From assembly GCA_016208745.1 (NCBI GenBank), contig JACQXN010000005.1, forward strand, positions 1-46,624: a stretch of 46,624 bases of DNA, given 5' to 3'. Made by a program: the position numbers and the translations under genes. Below the pieces are notes generated by a model. It had not been told where the DNA came from, did not search any database, and saw only the letters and a program-made list of their open reading frames with translations. Below, one piece after another: positions 26,956 through 36,467 of this stretch (positions are counted from its first letter, which is position 1; each line of letters opens with the position of its first letter). This DNA comes from Candidatus Portnoyibacteriota bacterium (GTDB taxonomy: Bacteria > Patescibacteriota > Minisyncoccia > Portnoybacterales > GWB1-42-6).

Positions 26956-28818
26956 TTATCTCTTAAGCCCTCCCCATTCAACCAACGTGAATCCATTCCT
27001 CTGAAAACCAAAAAAAGTCTGCGGTTCGATTATTCGGTCTGGCTTATTAAGTAGCGGCTCCCAGTCTAAAAATATGCGTAAAACAGAATTCGGCCTTGGC
27101 GAAATCTTCATTGGAATCAATTTATTAAGTTCCTTGGTTTGCAAAAAAGACAAGCGATAATAGGGGGCGTTTTTCCTTTGCAATTCTGGCAACCAATACG
27201 AAATCATGTCTGATTTTTCTTTCTCGGTCAGCCCAAGTTCGAATAATTTTTCATTTAAAAAATTTCCCAATTCATTATTTTTAACTATCCAACCTTTTTC
27301 TGGCTTTTCGTAAGACACAAAAAAAATTTGACCGCTCCAATAAAGATACGGATATTCATTCGCCAGACAAGCTAATTTAGCATATTCCAGACCGATCTCT
27401 TTGTTATTGATATCGTTGCAGTCTGTTAGTTGTGGCTGCAAGTCTTGGATTCTGCCATCAGGATAAGCCATTACATCCCAGTTGGCTAAATAATTTGGCA
27501 TAACAGTTGAAAACTCAACAGGCCGGATAAAGCTAGTTTTTACTTCTGTCGGTTCTGTGGGATATAAATATATAACCGGTTTTCCGCATCCGCCGGGTAT
27601 TAAATACTCAACTTCGCCCAGCGCCAGCCAATTGCCCCACGGATCTTTTAATAATAAGACTGGATTTTTTGAGACATACTCATCATAATTAGGAACTACA
27701 ATCTTATTGAGCTCTTCAAAGAAATCCTCGCTTTGAATCACCTTATTATAATATTCGGCTTGATTTAAGAGATGGTTTTTTTCTTTCAAGGCGTAGAGGT
27801 TAGCCCCGCTTTTAGTAGTCCCGATTTTAATAAGATCTGTATCGGAAATATTTTTAACTATGTATGTAGAATCAGTCGCTCCGCAGCCTCCCGGCAATAA
27901 TGTTCCGTAGGTTTTATACAATGGAATGATTGAAGCAATTTCGCTATCAACGATAAAATCCCCGTAACTAACGTATGGCTCTTCAGTAGACTTAGAACGC
28001 TCATATGACTCTTTTGAAGTAATCAGATATGTAAATATTAATCCCGAATCGTCTTGAGCTAAAATATAGGTTCTGGCAGACAAAAATTGATTTGTGGCGG
28101 ATTCCAAAAGTTTCTGTCCTGAAGTTTTTTCTCCCTCTTCCCGTCCTGAGGAATTAATTGATGGAACCGATTCATAGTACAGTCGAACTCCCGGTATATC
28201 GCTTTCTATCGCAAGGTCGCCTGGATTAATCTCGTATAAATCAATAAGCTGGCGAATTAAAATGAAATCGCCAAGTTCTATAATCTTTGGCTGTTTAAAA
28301 TTAAGGTCTGCGAAACCAATGACTTTTTTGTTTTCAATCCCGCTCTCTTCTAAATTTAAATCCAGAGGGAAAGACATGCTGTTTTTATCTAATAAATAGC
28401 TTTTATAATCATTAGTAGCAAAAATAGCAATAAAATAGCCGGTCATGCTTTCCGCGCTACGCGCCCCCAGAATAAGCTGATAACCAGCGTATTGGCCCGA
28501 ACTAATGATGCCGGCATCATAATATTCATAAGTTGGAATAAAATTATTAAGCTTGTCCGACTCTGTGGCCCTGAATAAACCTAAATCTTGATCTATCTTC
28601 TTTAATGGAGTGCTTCTTTCGTTTTGATTAACTGGTTTCGCAATATTTATATTCTGCGTATTCTGCGATTCTGGCTCCGTCTTTATCCAATAGAACGCCA
28701 CGCCTGCGGCGACAATACAAATAACCACGATCGCAATACTTAAACCAAATTTAATCCCGCCCTTTCCTATAAACTTATTTGGTTCTTCGGATAAAAACGG
28801 CTGGTTAATATTTGACAC
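26956..28818 (-). CDS. Single-TM hypothetical protein, 620 aa (CGKPVIYLYP motif)
   Basis: TM FGLSIAIVVICIVAAGVAFYWI; PGGCGKPVIYLYPTEPTEV. Confidence 0.7.
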   Translation of the reverse strand: MSNINQPFLSEEPNKFIGKGGIKFGLSIAIVVICIVAAGVAFYWIKTEPESQNTQNINIAKPVNQNERSTPLKKIDQDLGLFRATESDKLNNFIPTYEYYDAGIISSGQYAGYQLILGARSAESMTGYFIAIFATNDYKSYLLDKNSMSFPLDLNLEESGIENKKVIGFADLNFKQPKIIELGDFILIRQLIDLYEINPGDLAIESDIPGVRLYYESVPSINSSGREEGEKTSGQKLLESATNQFLSARTYILAQDDSGLIFTYLITSKESYERSKSTEEPYVSYGDFIVDSEIASIIPLYKTYGTLLPGGCGATDSTYIVKNISDTDLIKIGTTKSGANLYALKEKNHLLNQAEYYNKVIQSEDFFEELNKIVVPNYDEYVSKNPVLLLKDPWGNWLALGEVEYLIPGGCGKPVIYLYPTEPTEVKTSFIRPVEFSTVMPNYLANWDVMAYPDGRIQDLQPQLTDCNDINNKEIGLEYAKLACLANEYPYLYWSGQIFFVSYEKPEKGWIVKNNELGNFLNEKLFELGLTEKEKSDMISYWLPELQRKNAPYYRLSFLQTKELNKLIPMKISPRPNSVLRIFLDWEPLLNKPDRIIEPQTFFGFQRNGFTLVEWGGLKR

Positions 28819-28843
28819 GGATTTTTTATTTAAAAATTGTTTT

Positions 28844-29488
28844 TTATATTACTGATCTTTTTAACTCCTCAATTGCCTGCCCGACATCTCCTGCCCCAAA
28901 TATCGCTGAGCCGGAAATTAAAATATCGGCGCTGGCTCCAATGGCTTTGGACGCGGTTTCTTTGTTGATGCCGCCGTCAACCGCAATTTCAATATCAGGG
29001 TATTGCGCTCGTAATGAAAATATTTTAGAAATCACCCGCTCGTCAAACGGATGACCATAGAAGCCAATCTCTGAAATGCCCATCAGCTGGACAATCGCTA
29101 AATCTTTCGCGGGAATTGGAAGGTTGCCCAAAACGCTAATTGGCGTTTGGAGAGCCAAAACCAACCCCATCTCCAATCCCGCGGCTTTTATTTTTTTATA
29201 AATTTCTTCAATTTTTTCTGTGGATTCAAAATGAATTAAAATTCTTTTGACGCCCGAGCTAATCCATCCATCAATCACTTTCTCTGGTTCAGAAATCATC
29301 AAATGCGCTTCCAGGCTCAAATTTGTGTTTAGCTTCTTTAGTTCTTCTGGATTACTCCATGTTTCTTCTTTTGTAAATTTGCCGTCGGAAATATCAAGTT
29401 GAGCCCGACTTACATAGGGCTCAATTAATTTAATCTTACCTTCCAACTCCTGAAAATTTTTAGCGATAATGGCGGGAACGATCTCCAT
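28844..29488 (-). CDS. rpe: Ribulose-phosphate 3-epimerase
   Basis: MEIVPAIIAKNFQELEGKI...AQLDISDGKF...EAHLMISEPEKVI...IAVDGGINKETAS. Confidence 0.9.
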   Translation of the reverse strand: MEIVPAIIAKNFQELEGKIKLIEPYVSRAQLDISDGKFTKEETWSNPEELKKLNTNLSLEAHLMISEPEKVIDGWISSGVKRILIHFESTEKIEEIYKKIKAAGLEMGLVLALQTPISVLGNLPIPAKDLAIVQLMGISEIGFYGHPFDERVISKIFSLRAQYPDIEIAVDGGINKETASKAIGASADILISGSAIFGAGDVGQAIEELKRSVI

Positions 29489-29493
29489 AAAAA

Positions 29494-29611
29494 TTTCCAA
29501 TTTTCAATTTCCAATTTCCAATCCAGCCCGCCTTACCGGCGAGGCAGGTCCCGCAAAACGGGACATTTTGAGAATTGGACATTAGAAATTTTGTTGGAAA
29601 TTAGGAATTAA
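29494..29611. repeat. ~115-bp direct repeat copy 1, 3' side of rpiB
   Basis: ccaattttcaatttccaatttccaatccagcccgccttaccggcgaggcaggtcccgcaaaacgggacattttgagaattggacattagaaattttgttggaaattagg; near-identical to 30080-30210. Confidence 0.95.
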
Positions 29612-29619
29612 GAATTTTT

Positions 29620-30063
29620 TCAGCTTCGTTCTATATTCTCTATCTTCTCAATCCTTCGCTCGTGTCTTTCGTCTCCGGAAAACTCCGCTTCCAGCCAAAT
29701 TTTTACAAGTTTTTTGGCTGTCTCTAAATCCGTAACTCGACCGCCAAAACAAATTACATTAGCGTCCAAATGCTCAGCGGCGCTCAAAGCCGTAAATTCA
29801 TCGTGAACCAACGCCGCTCTTATGCCGTTAACTTTATTGGCCGCGATACAAACTCCTTGCCCTGTACCACAAATTAAAATTCCTTTTGAATCCTCGCTGT
29901 CCAAAATATTCTGCGCCAAGCGATAAGCAAAGTCCGGATAATCATCCGAAGGATCAAGCTCTTCGTTGCCCAAATCCACAACCTCAAGCCCCATCTCTTC
30001 CAAAAATGGTTTCAGTTCCTCTTTTAACGGATAACCGGCATGGTCGGCGGCAATGAAAATCAT
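29620..30063 (-). CDS. rpiB: Ribose-5-phosphate isomerase B
   Basis: MIFIAADHAGYPLKEELKPFLEEMGLEVVDLG...GILICGTGQGVCIAANKVNGIRAAL; ORF extension to 30141 is repeat-derived. Confidence 0.95.
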   Translation of the reverse strand: MIFIAADHAGYPLKEELKPFLEEMGLEVVDLGNEELDPSDDYPDFAYRLAQNILDSEDSKGILICGTGQGVCIAANKVNGIRAALVHDEFTALSAAEHLDANVICFGGRVTDLETAKKLVKIWLEAEFSGDERHERRIEKIENIERS

Positions 30064-30079
30064 AACTTTAATTCTTAAT

Positions 30080-30210
30080 ATCCAATTTTCAATTTCCAAT
30101 TTCCAATCCAGCCCGCCTTGCCGGCGAGGCAGGTCCCGCAAAACGGGACATTTTGAGAATTGGACATTAGAAATTTTGTTGGAAATTAGGAATTAGGAAT
30201 TGGAAATTTT
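30080..30210. repeat. ~115-bp direct repeat copy 2, 5' side of rpiB
   Basis: Near-identical to 29494-29611 (accggc versus gccggc). Confidence 0.95.
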
Positions 30211-30915
30211 TTGCGACATTTTTCTCCTCCATCCCCCTATCTCCTTATGGTTCCCGCTCAAAAGCACTTTTGGCACTTTCCATTTTTTAAAATTCTCCGG
30301 TCGTGTATATTGTGCGTATTCTAAATACCCTTCTTTGCTATGACTTTCTTCATTCAATGACTCCTTTTTTCCCAAAACTCCCGGGATTAATCGCGAGATA
30401 GAATCTACTAATATCATAGCAGGAATTTCGCCGCCAGTTAAGACAAAGTTACCCACAGAAATCTCCTCATCCGCGATATGTTCTGCTACCCGCTCATCAA
30501 CACCCTCATATCGCCCGCAAATTAAAATCAGCTGGTCGTATTTTGCCAATCTTTTTGCGTCCGCCTGATTAAATTGCTTGCCCTTGGCGGAAAATAAAAC
30601 TACTCGGTTTTTCCCCCTCCTGTCATTCCGGCCTTGAGCCGGAATCCATGTTTTAAGTCTGGATTCCCGCTTTCGCGGGAATGACAAATCGGATATATCC
30701 TTCACGGCTCTGTATATTGGTTCTATCTTAAAAATCATACCGACTCCTCCGCCATATGGCTTATCATCAACCGTTTTATGCTTATCGCTAGCCCAGCGCC
30801 TTAAATCATGCGCTTCAATTTTAATCAGCCTCTTTTTCTGCGCGCGCTTCAAAATGCTCTCATTAAAATAAGAGTTAAAAATTTTGGGGAAAATTGTGAT
30901 GATATCAAATTTCAT
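30193..30915 (-). CDS. trmD: tRNA (guanine-N1)-methyltransferase with in-frame palindromic insertion
   Basis: MKFDIITIFPKIFNSYFNESILKRA...RRWASDKHKTVDDKPYGGGVGMIFK...ICGRYEGVDERV...VGNFVLTGGEIPAM; insertion SFPRKRESRLKTWIPAQGRNDR. Confidence 0.96.
   Translation of the reverse strand: MKFDIITIFPKIFNSYFNESILKRAQKKRLIKIEAHDLRRWASDKHKTVDDKPYGGGVGMIFKIEPIYRAVKDISDLSFPRKRESRLKTWIPAQGRNDRRGKNRVVLFSAKGKQFNQADAKRLAKYDQLILICGRYEGVDERVAEHIADEEISVGNFVLTGGEIPAMILVDSISRLIPGVLGKKESLNEESHSKEGYLEYAQYTRPENFKKWKVPKVLLSGNHKEIGGWRRKMSQKISNS
30621..30686. repeat. 66-bp palindromic element inside trmD
   Basis: tgtcattccggccttgagccggaatccatgttttaagtctggattcccgctttcgcgggaatgac. Confidence 0.92.
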
Positions 30916-30924
30916 GATAGTAAT

Positions 30925-30961
30925 AGAAAAGCCGCGCTACTTAAATTGTAGCACGGCTTTT
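30925..30961 (-). terminator. Terminator hairpin downstream of khpA
   Basis: agaaaagccgcgctac ttaaatt gtagcacggctttt. Confidence 0.7.
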
Positions 30962-30986
30962 CTGAACTGCAATATACTGAAAAGTT

Positions 30987-31319
30987 TTACAGCTGTAATT
31001 CGTCAACCACCTGGTCAACGTTTTTTGGAGCGCTGACAGAAGCGTCTTCTCTACGAGGAACGCGTCCGCCTTCTGGCTCTTCGATTTTGAAATTCACCCG
31101 AGCATTGTGCTTTGCACCAATCACTCTAAGCAAAGTTCTAATCGCCCGAGCAGTGGAGCCCTGTCGGCCGATAACTTGGCCCATATCAGCAGGATTGACT
31201 TTAAGCGTCAAAAGAACGCCCATTTCATCAATCTTGCGGTCAGTGGAAACCTCGTCAGCATGGTCAACAATGCTTTTAATCACATACTCGACAAACTCCT
31301 GATCTACAAATTTAGCCAT
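30987..31319 (-). CDS. khpA: KH-domain RNA-binding protein (KhpA-like)
   Basis: LKVNPADMGQVIGRQGSTARAIRTLLRVIGAKHNARVNFKI. Confidence 0.9.
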   Translation of the reverse strand: MAKFVDQEFVEYVIKSIVDHADEVSTDRKIDEMGVLLTLKVNPADMGQVIGRQGSTARAIRTLLRVIGAKHNARVNFKIEEPEGGRVPRREDASVSAPKNVDQVVDELQL

Positions 31320-31459
31320 ATCTTTCTTTGAATCTATTTAATCGTTGCGATATTTTAATCCCATAGTAGCCCGACCGTTTCAAGCTTTTTGACTTGTAGC
31401 GCTACTACCTTGTTGTATATTATACTCTTTTTAAACTATTAGTCAATAATTTGACTTTT

Positions 31460-32914
31460 TTACGGGTTGAGAATCGCTTTTAAATCATTGGCTGCTTTTT
31501 TTAATGTTCCATCTTGATTAGTGATGGCAAGCCCCCCAAAGGGCGGACCAGCGCATTCCATATCGCCCGGACCAGGTTTCCAGCCCCAAAGGTTAAAACC
31601 ATAAGCTTTTGATAAAGCGTGAGAGACTATGGTTGTATCAACTCGCGCCTGATTTGCATCTTGAGCATTACAGCTGGTGGCGCCAAATTCACCAATTATT
31701 AATGGCTTTGCCGGATGAAGGGCTTTGAATCGCGAAGCCCGCAAATCAATTTCGTCTTTAATCTGCTGATCGGTTTTACTCTCAAAGCCATAGGCAACGG
31801 TGCTTAAAAAGTCAAAGGGATTAGGGTTGAGGGTTGGCGACACGCCTCCCGCCCAATTAAGAGTGATTAAAGAATAATCATGATAGCCCATTTTAAATTT
31901 TGACCGTAAATCTGCGGGCAGACGATTTGGCAAAGAGCCAAGCGTTGCGCGTAGCAAATCAGCGATTTCTTTGGCATCTGTATAGGCATTCCAATCACGG
32001 CCAGCGCCTGGTTTTGGCCCGCAAGGCTCTGAATTTTCAGTAAAAAAGAGGACATAAGCCATATCGCCATACGAAGAAATCCGGGTCATAAATTCTTTAG
32101 CATAAGCTTCAAAAGAATTATACATTACAGAATCAGTAATCCATTTACATTTATCTATGCCTTCAGGTTCCCAGCCTTTGCCAAGATAATTTAGCCCGAT
32201 TATCGCTTTCATGTTATTCGCCCTCAATAAATCTAAAACCTTTTTAAGGTCAGAAAAAGATTGTTCGTTATAAATAGGCGGAGTTGCTAGGGGTTGAGGA
32301 TTAAAATTTCTCCAAGCGTTAACCAGCCAAACGGTGTTAAAGCCAGTTGATTTCATTTTTGGCAAAGCGGCCTGTAAATTTAAATAAGATTGCGCCGCAG
32401 TAACGCCAAAATCATACCAGGTAACACTTTTTATATTACTAACTAATGTAGCTGGCGGAGGAGTTGTAGTTCCCTGAATTTTAAACGGACTGTTGCTTGT
32501 ATCATTGCAAGTATTATCAACGCATTTTACATTAACTAAATAATCGCCTGATTTAACGTTTGACGCGACAGCATAAAGAGTAACGCCATCGTTTTGCGTG
32601 TTTTTTTCAACTGTTACAGTCGACTGCCCCAAAGCAGTCGTTGACGGCTTAAGCGAAACATCAACTCGTTTATTGCCGTAGCCCGCTTTAACGCTCCACT
32701 GAATTACATAAGATTTGCCGATATTCCAGGTTTCTCCGCCATTTGGCGAAAGCACGACAATTGGCGGAATGCTCCAATAAAAACCGAAAATCAAAACACC
32801 GCCGCCAACCAACCCAATTAATACAATGCCAATCAATATTCTAACTACTACTTTTTGCTTAGTTGCGGTCATGGTATTTTGTTTATTGCTATTTTCTCCT
32901 TCTATGTTTTCCAT
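31460..32914 (-). CDS. Membrane-anchored protein with Ig-like domain and glycoside-hydrolase-like TIM barrel
   Basis: TM VRILIGIVLIGLVGGGVLIFGFYW; VLSPNGGETWNIGKSYVIQW; STGFNTVWLV...VLFFTENSEP...PLIIGEFGATS, with acidic motifs reminiscent of clan GH-A. Confidence 0.65.
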   Translation of the reverse strand: MENIEGENSNKQNTMTATKQKVVVRILIGIVLIGLVGGGVLIFGFYWSIPPIVVLSPNGGETWNIGKSYVIQWSVKAGYGNKRVDVSLKPSTTALGQSTVTVEKNTQNDGVTLYAVASNVKSGDYLVNVKCVDNTCNDTSNSPFKIQGTTTPPPATLVSNIKSVTWYDFGVTAAQSYLNLQAALPKMKSTGFNTVWLVNAWRNFNPQPLATPPIYNEQSFSDLKKVLDLLRANNMKAIIGLNYLGKGWEPEGIDKCKWITDSVMYNSFEAYAKEFMTRISSYGDMAYVLFFTENSEPCGPKPGAGRDWNAYTDAKEIADLLRATLGSLPNRLPADLRSKFKMGYHDYSLITLNWAGGVSPTLNPNPFDFLSTVAYGFESKTDQQIKDEIDLRASRFKALHPAKPLIIGEFGATSCNAQDANQARVDTTIVSHALSKAYGFNLWGWKPGPGDMECAGPPFGGLAITNQDGTLKKAANDLKAILNP

Positions 32915-33087
32915 CTTTTTTAAAAAATAACCCGACTCAAAATTGAGCCCGGCTAATTTTTGCTTTTATTTTCTGTTTGTTCATTTAACCTTATTATATC
33001 GCGCCCAGAGATAATATTCTATACAATTTGTGGATAATTATTCGTAACAGAAAACACCCCGCCTTGGGCGGAGTGTCTTTTAAAATC

Positions 33088-33591
33088 TTAACTCTCTTTA
33101 TTGTTTTCTTCTTTTTTTTCTTCTTGCTTAATCTCGCTTGATCCTTCGGGCTTCTCTTCTTTTTGCTTGACCGTTTCTGGCTTGGATTCTTCGGTCTTTA
33201 ATCCTTTCTTATTATCGACGACCTCAGGCTTCTCGTCTGCCTGAGACTCGCTGACCTTCTTTGTTTCTTCCTCTGATTTTTCCGGAGCATCTGATACTTC
33301 TTTTTCCTGCGCGCTGCCCTCTTTTTTCTTTGGCCGCCAGGCTTTAACTTTCTGCCCTTGAATGATCCCTTCGCTCACTAATAAATTATGAATTGTTGGT
33401 GAACATTTAGCTCCCTGTTTTATCCAATGTAAAATTCTTTCCTTGTCAAAGGATTTTTCTTTTAACTTCGGGATATAATAACCAAGCTCCTCCAAAAACT
33501 TGCCTCTTATTGGATTTGAGGCTTCGGTAACAACAATTTTGAAACTTGGATCATTCTTTTTCCCCCTTCTCGTTAATCTGATTATTAACAT
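33088..33591 (-). CDS. rpsP: 30S ribosomal protein bS16 with long Lys/Glu-rich C-terminal tail
   Basis: MLIIRLTRRGKKNDPSFKIVVTEASNPIRGKFLEELGYYIPK...; tail KKKEGSAQEKEV...EENNKES. Confidence 0.95.
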   Translation of the reverse strand: MLIIRLTRRGKKNDPSFKIVVTEASNPIRGKFLEELGYYIPKLKEKSFDKERILHWIKQGAKCSPTIHNLLVSEGIIQGQKVKAWRPKKKEGSAQEKEVSDAPEKSEEETKKVSESQADEKPEVVDNKKGLKTEESKPETVKQKEEKPEGSSEIKQEEKKEENNKES

Positions 33592-33652
33592 ATTTTATTC
33601 TTTATTTTCTATATTTATTATTAACTGATGAGCTGACAAACTGATCAACTGA

Positions 33653-34348
33653 TTACCCGTTCCCCCATTCTTTTTTTCTCAAAGCGTTTTCCGCCGCGTG
33701 CTGTTGAGCCTCCTGTTTTGATAAACCGTCTCCTTCAGCCACTAATTCTTCGTCCAAAAAGACTCCAACTCTAAAATGTTTTGCATGATCTGGTCCTGAT
33801 TCAGATAAAACCTCGTAACTTGGGGTAATTCCGACTCTTTCTTGCGCTTCTTCCTGAAATTTGCTTTTAGCGTCGCGATAACTGCCTTCTTCAAGAATTT
33901 CCGGCAAATGAGTCAAAATATTTTTATTGACAAATTTCGTGGCGCTCTCAATCCCTTGATCATAATAAATTGCGCCGATTAATGCTTCCAGCGCGTTAGC
34001 CAAAATATAACTTCTTGCCCGGCCGTTATCTTTGGCCTCTCCGCGGCTAAGCATTACATAATCATTTAAATTAATCTCTGAAGCCACTTCAGCCAACATT
34101 TTCGCATTGACTAAAGCCGCCCGCCAATTAGTTAATTCGCCCTCGGGGTTTGGGTAGTTGCGATAAAGATATTCTGTCACTATTAATTCCAAGACCGCGT
34201 CGCCCAAAAACTCCAGCCGCTCATTTTGACCTATCTCAAAGTCTGGATTTTCATTTAGATAAGAACGGTGGGTTAAGGCTTGCAAAAGCAAATCCTTATT
34301 ATTGAATTTAATACCGATTTTGCCTTCAAGACCCGATAAATCGTTCAT
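33653..34348 (-). CDS. rnc: Ribonuclease III
   Basis: NERLEFLGDAVLELIVTEYLYR...; dsRBD at C-term; internal start MNDLSGLEG chosen. Confidence 0.96.
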   Translation of the reverse strand: MNDLSGLEGKIGIKFNNKDLLLQALTHRSYLNENPDFEIGQNERLEFLGDAVLELIVTEYLYRNYPNPEGELTNWRAALVNAKMLAEVASEINLNDYVMLSRGEAKDNGRARSYILANALEALIGAIYYDQGIESATKFVNKNILTHLPEILEEGSYRDAKSKFQEEAQERVGITPSYEVLSESGPDHAKHFRVGVFLDEELVAEGDGLSKQEAQQHAAENALRKKEWGNG

Positions 34349-34453
34349 CTGATAATTTCCAATTACCAATTTCCAATTTCCAATAATATTCACCCGCCGT
34401 GGCGGACGGACTGGATTAGAAATTAAAAATTAGACATTGTGTATTTTTAAAGA

Positions 34454-34891
34454 TTATTCATCTTTCTGCGGTTCGCCTATCTCGCGATAGACTGTGCCTA
34501 AGACTCCATTAACAAACTTTCCGCTTGATTCGCCGCTGAAATTTTTTGCCAGCTCAATCGCTTCATTAATCGCCACCTTTGGCGGCACTTCATTTCTGTC
34601 GCCAAAAAGCAATTCATAAAGACCCAGCCTTAAAATATTTCTGTCCACTATTGTTATCTGTTCAATCGGCCATTCGGGCGCCGACTTTTCAATAATTTTG
34701 TCTATCTTTGGCAAATTCTCAATTACGCCATTGACTAAACGGGAAATAAAATCTTCCGAATCAAGGCCCGGACCAAATTCTTTTATGTTCTGCCCAACAA
34801 TCTCCTTTATCTTTTTATTATCCCTTCCCAAAAAATCCCACTCATAAAGAGATTGCATGGCAATGGAACGAGAAAGATGTCTATTAGCCAT
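34454..34891 (-). CDS. nusB: Transcription antitermination factor NusB
   Basis: [20 protein letters not shown]...[14 protein letters not shown]...[32 protein letters not shown]. Confidence 0.94.
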   Translation of the reverse strand: MANRHLSRSIAMQSLYEWDFLGRDNKKIKEIVGQNIKEFGPGLDSEDFISRLVNGVIENLPKIDKIIEKSAPEWPIEQITIVDRNILRLGLYELLFGDRNEVPPKVAINEAIELAKNFSGESSGKFVNGVLGTVYREIGEPQKDE

Positions 34892-35024
34892 CTTAAAATT
34901 TCTAATTGACCTAATTACACTAATTGCTCTAATCAAATCCCAATAAATATCTAATGTCTAATATTTTAGGATTTAGGAATTGGGATTTATTTAGATTAAT
35001 TAGGTTAATTAGAATAATTAGAAA

Positions 35025-35309
35025 TTATTTTGCGGATAATCTTTCCATATTCAAACTTTCCGCTTCCCCTCTTTGCTCTCTTGCTTCTTCCATTTCTTTT
35101 TCTTTGGCTTTTCTTTCTTTTTTGGTTAATTTTTTCAAAACATCTATTACTTCTCTGCCCTTAAAACTGCCGCAATTTGCGCATAAATGATGCGGCAAAA
35201 CGCTCTGGCCGCATTTTAAGCACACACCTAAAATCTGCTCTTTTAAAGCATGGTGCGAACGCCTTCTATTTCTTCTTGATTTTGTGTGTCGCTGTTTGGG
35301 TAATGGCAT
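35025..35309 (-). CDS. rpmF: 50S ribosomal protein bL32
   Basis: MPLPKQRHTKSRRNRRRSHHALKEQILGVCLKCGQSVLPHHLCANCGSFKGREVI. Confidence 0.95.
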   Translation of the reverse strand: MPLPKQRHTKSRRNRRRSHHALKEQILGVCLKCGQSVLPHHLCANCGSFKGREVIDVLKKLTKKERKAKEKEMEEAREQRGEAESLNMERLSAK

Positions 35310-35658
35310 ATGCGCTATCGCTAAATTAAAAGTTAAAAATTAAAAGTTTAAAGTTGAATCTAAAACAAAAACGGCACAAATCTTGTGTCATCCTGAATTT
35401 GCTTGCCCCGCTTGGCGGTGGTTTCAGTATCTCGTCTTAGGGACGCTGAAATAAGCCCAGAATGAATGTTAATAATAATATATCAAATAAATTTTAATTT
35501 GGCAAGCTTATGCAGAGATTTAAGAACTGGAAAAACCGCCGGGCTTAATCCCCCACGCTTGTATCATTCCTGCTCGATCGTATCAATAATGATACATTAT
35601 ACCAATCGGGCAAAGATGAGATTGGTTTTGCCCGACAACAACAAATTGGTATATCGTT

Positions 35659-36405
35659 TTATTTTAACCGAAAGCTTTTGCGATGAATTTTACACGGCCC
35701 GTGTTTTTTTAACGCCTCGCAATGCAAACGCGTGCCATAGCCTTTATGTTTTTCAAAGCCGTATTCGGGGTATTTTTTAGCATATTTTGTCATTAGCCTA
35801 TCGCGCGTGACTTTAGCAATAATTGAAGCCGCCGCGCAGGAGAATATTTTCTCGTCGCCTTTTATTACGGCTTTTTGGTTAATAGATAAATCTTCCAGGA
35901 TGAAATTCCCATCAAGCAATAAAAAATCCGGCTGAACGCTAAGTTTCTCCATCGCTTTTTTCATTGCTAGTTTTGTCGCTTCAAAAATATTTATCCGGTC
36001 AATAATTTTTTCTGAAACCACACCAACCCCCCATTTGATATCGGGGTGACTGGTTAAAAATTCATACCAGATTTCGCGTTGGACTGCGCTTAATTGCTTG
36101 GAGTCACGCAATACCATACACCTCCTCCCCTCAAATGAGGGGAGGGTTGGGGTGGGGTGATGAAAACCATTTTTATCAACACCACCCCTCGATCCCCTCC
36201 TCAACTGAGGAGGGGAGGAAAATTTAAAAATCACCGCCGAAGCAACCACTGGCCCTGCCAACGGTCCCCTGCCAACCTCATCTAAACCAACTACAACCCT
36301 ATAGCCGCGCTTCCAGTAATTCTTTTCTTCATTAAAATTAGGATAATTTTTAATTTTTCCCGCCAGAGGCGGACCAGCCTTTGGCTGGAATTTTTCCTTT
36401 TTCAT
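35659..36405 (-). CDS. rnhB: Ribonuclease HII with in-frame palindromic insertion
   Basis: VVGLDEVGRGPLAGPVVASAVIF..[insert]..LRDSKQLSAVQREIWYEFL...LLLDGNF...AAASIIAKVTRDRLM. Confidence 0.95.
   Translation of the reverse strand: MKKEKFQPKAGPPLAGKIKNYPNFNEEKNYWKRGYRVVVGLDEVGRGPLAGPVVASAVIFKFSSPPQLRRGSRGGVDKNGFHHPTPTLPSFEGRRCMVLRDSKQLSAVQREIWYEFLTSHPDIKWGVGVVSEKIIDRINIFEATKLAMKKAMEKLSVQPDFLLLDGNFILEDLSINQKAVIKGDEKIFSCAAASIIAKVTRDRLMTKYAKKYPEYGFEKHKGYGTRLHCEALKKHGPCKIHRKSFRLK
36121..36221. repeat. ~100-bp compound palindrome inside rnhB
   Basis: cctcctcccctcaaatgaggggagggttggggtggggtgatgaaaaccatttttatcaacaccacccctcgatcccctcctcaactgaggaggggagg. Confidence 0.93.
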
Positions 36406-36467
36406 TTTTATATTTTAAATTTTATCACGCCTTGTTTGAGATTAGCAATTCGCATATAATAGATCAT

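Noticed and set aside
35466-35780. 104-aa plus-strand ORF before rnhB
   Set aside because: Overlaps rnhB antisense and spans hairpin/repeat DNA; no family resemblance.
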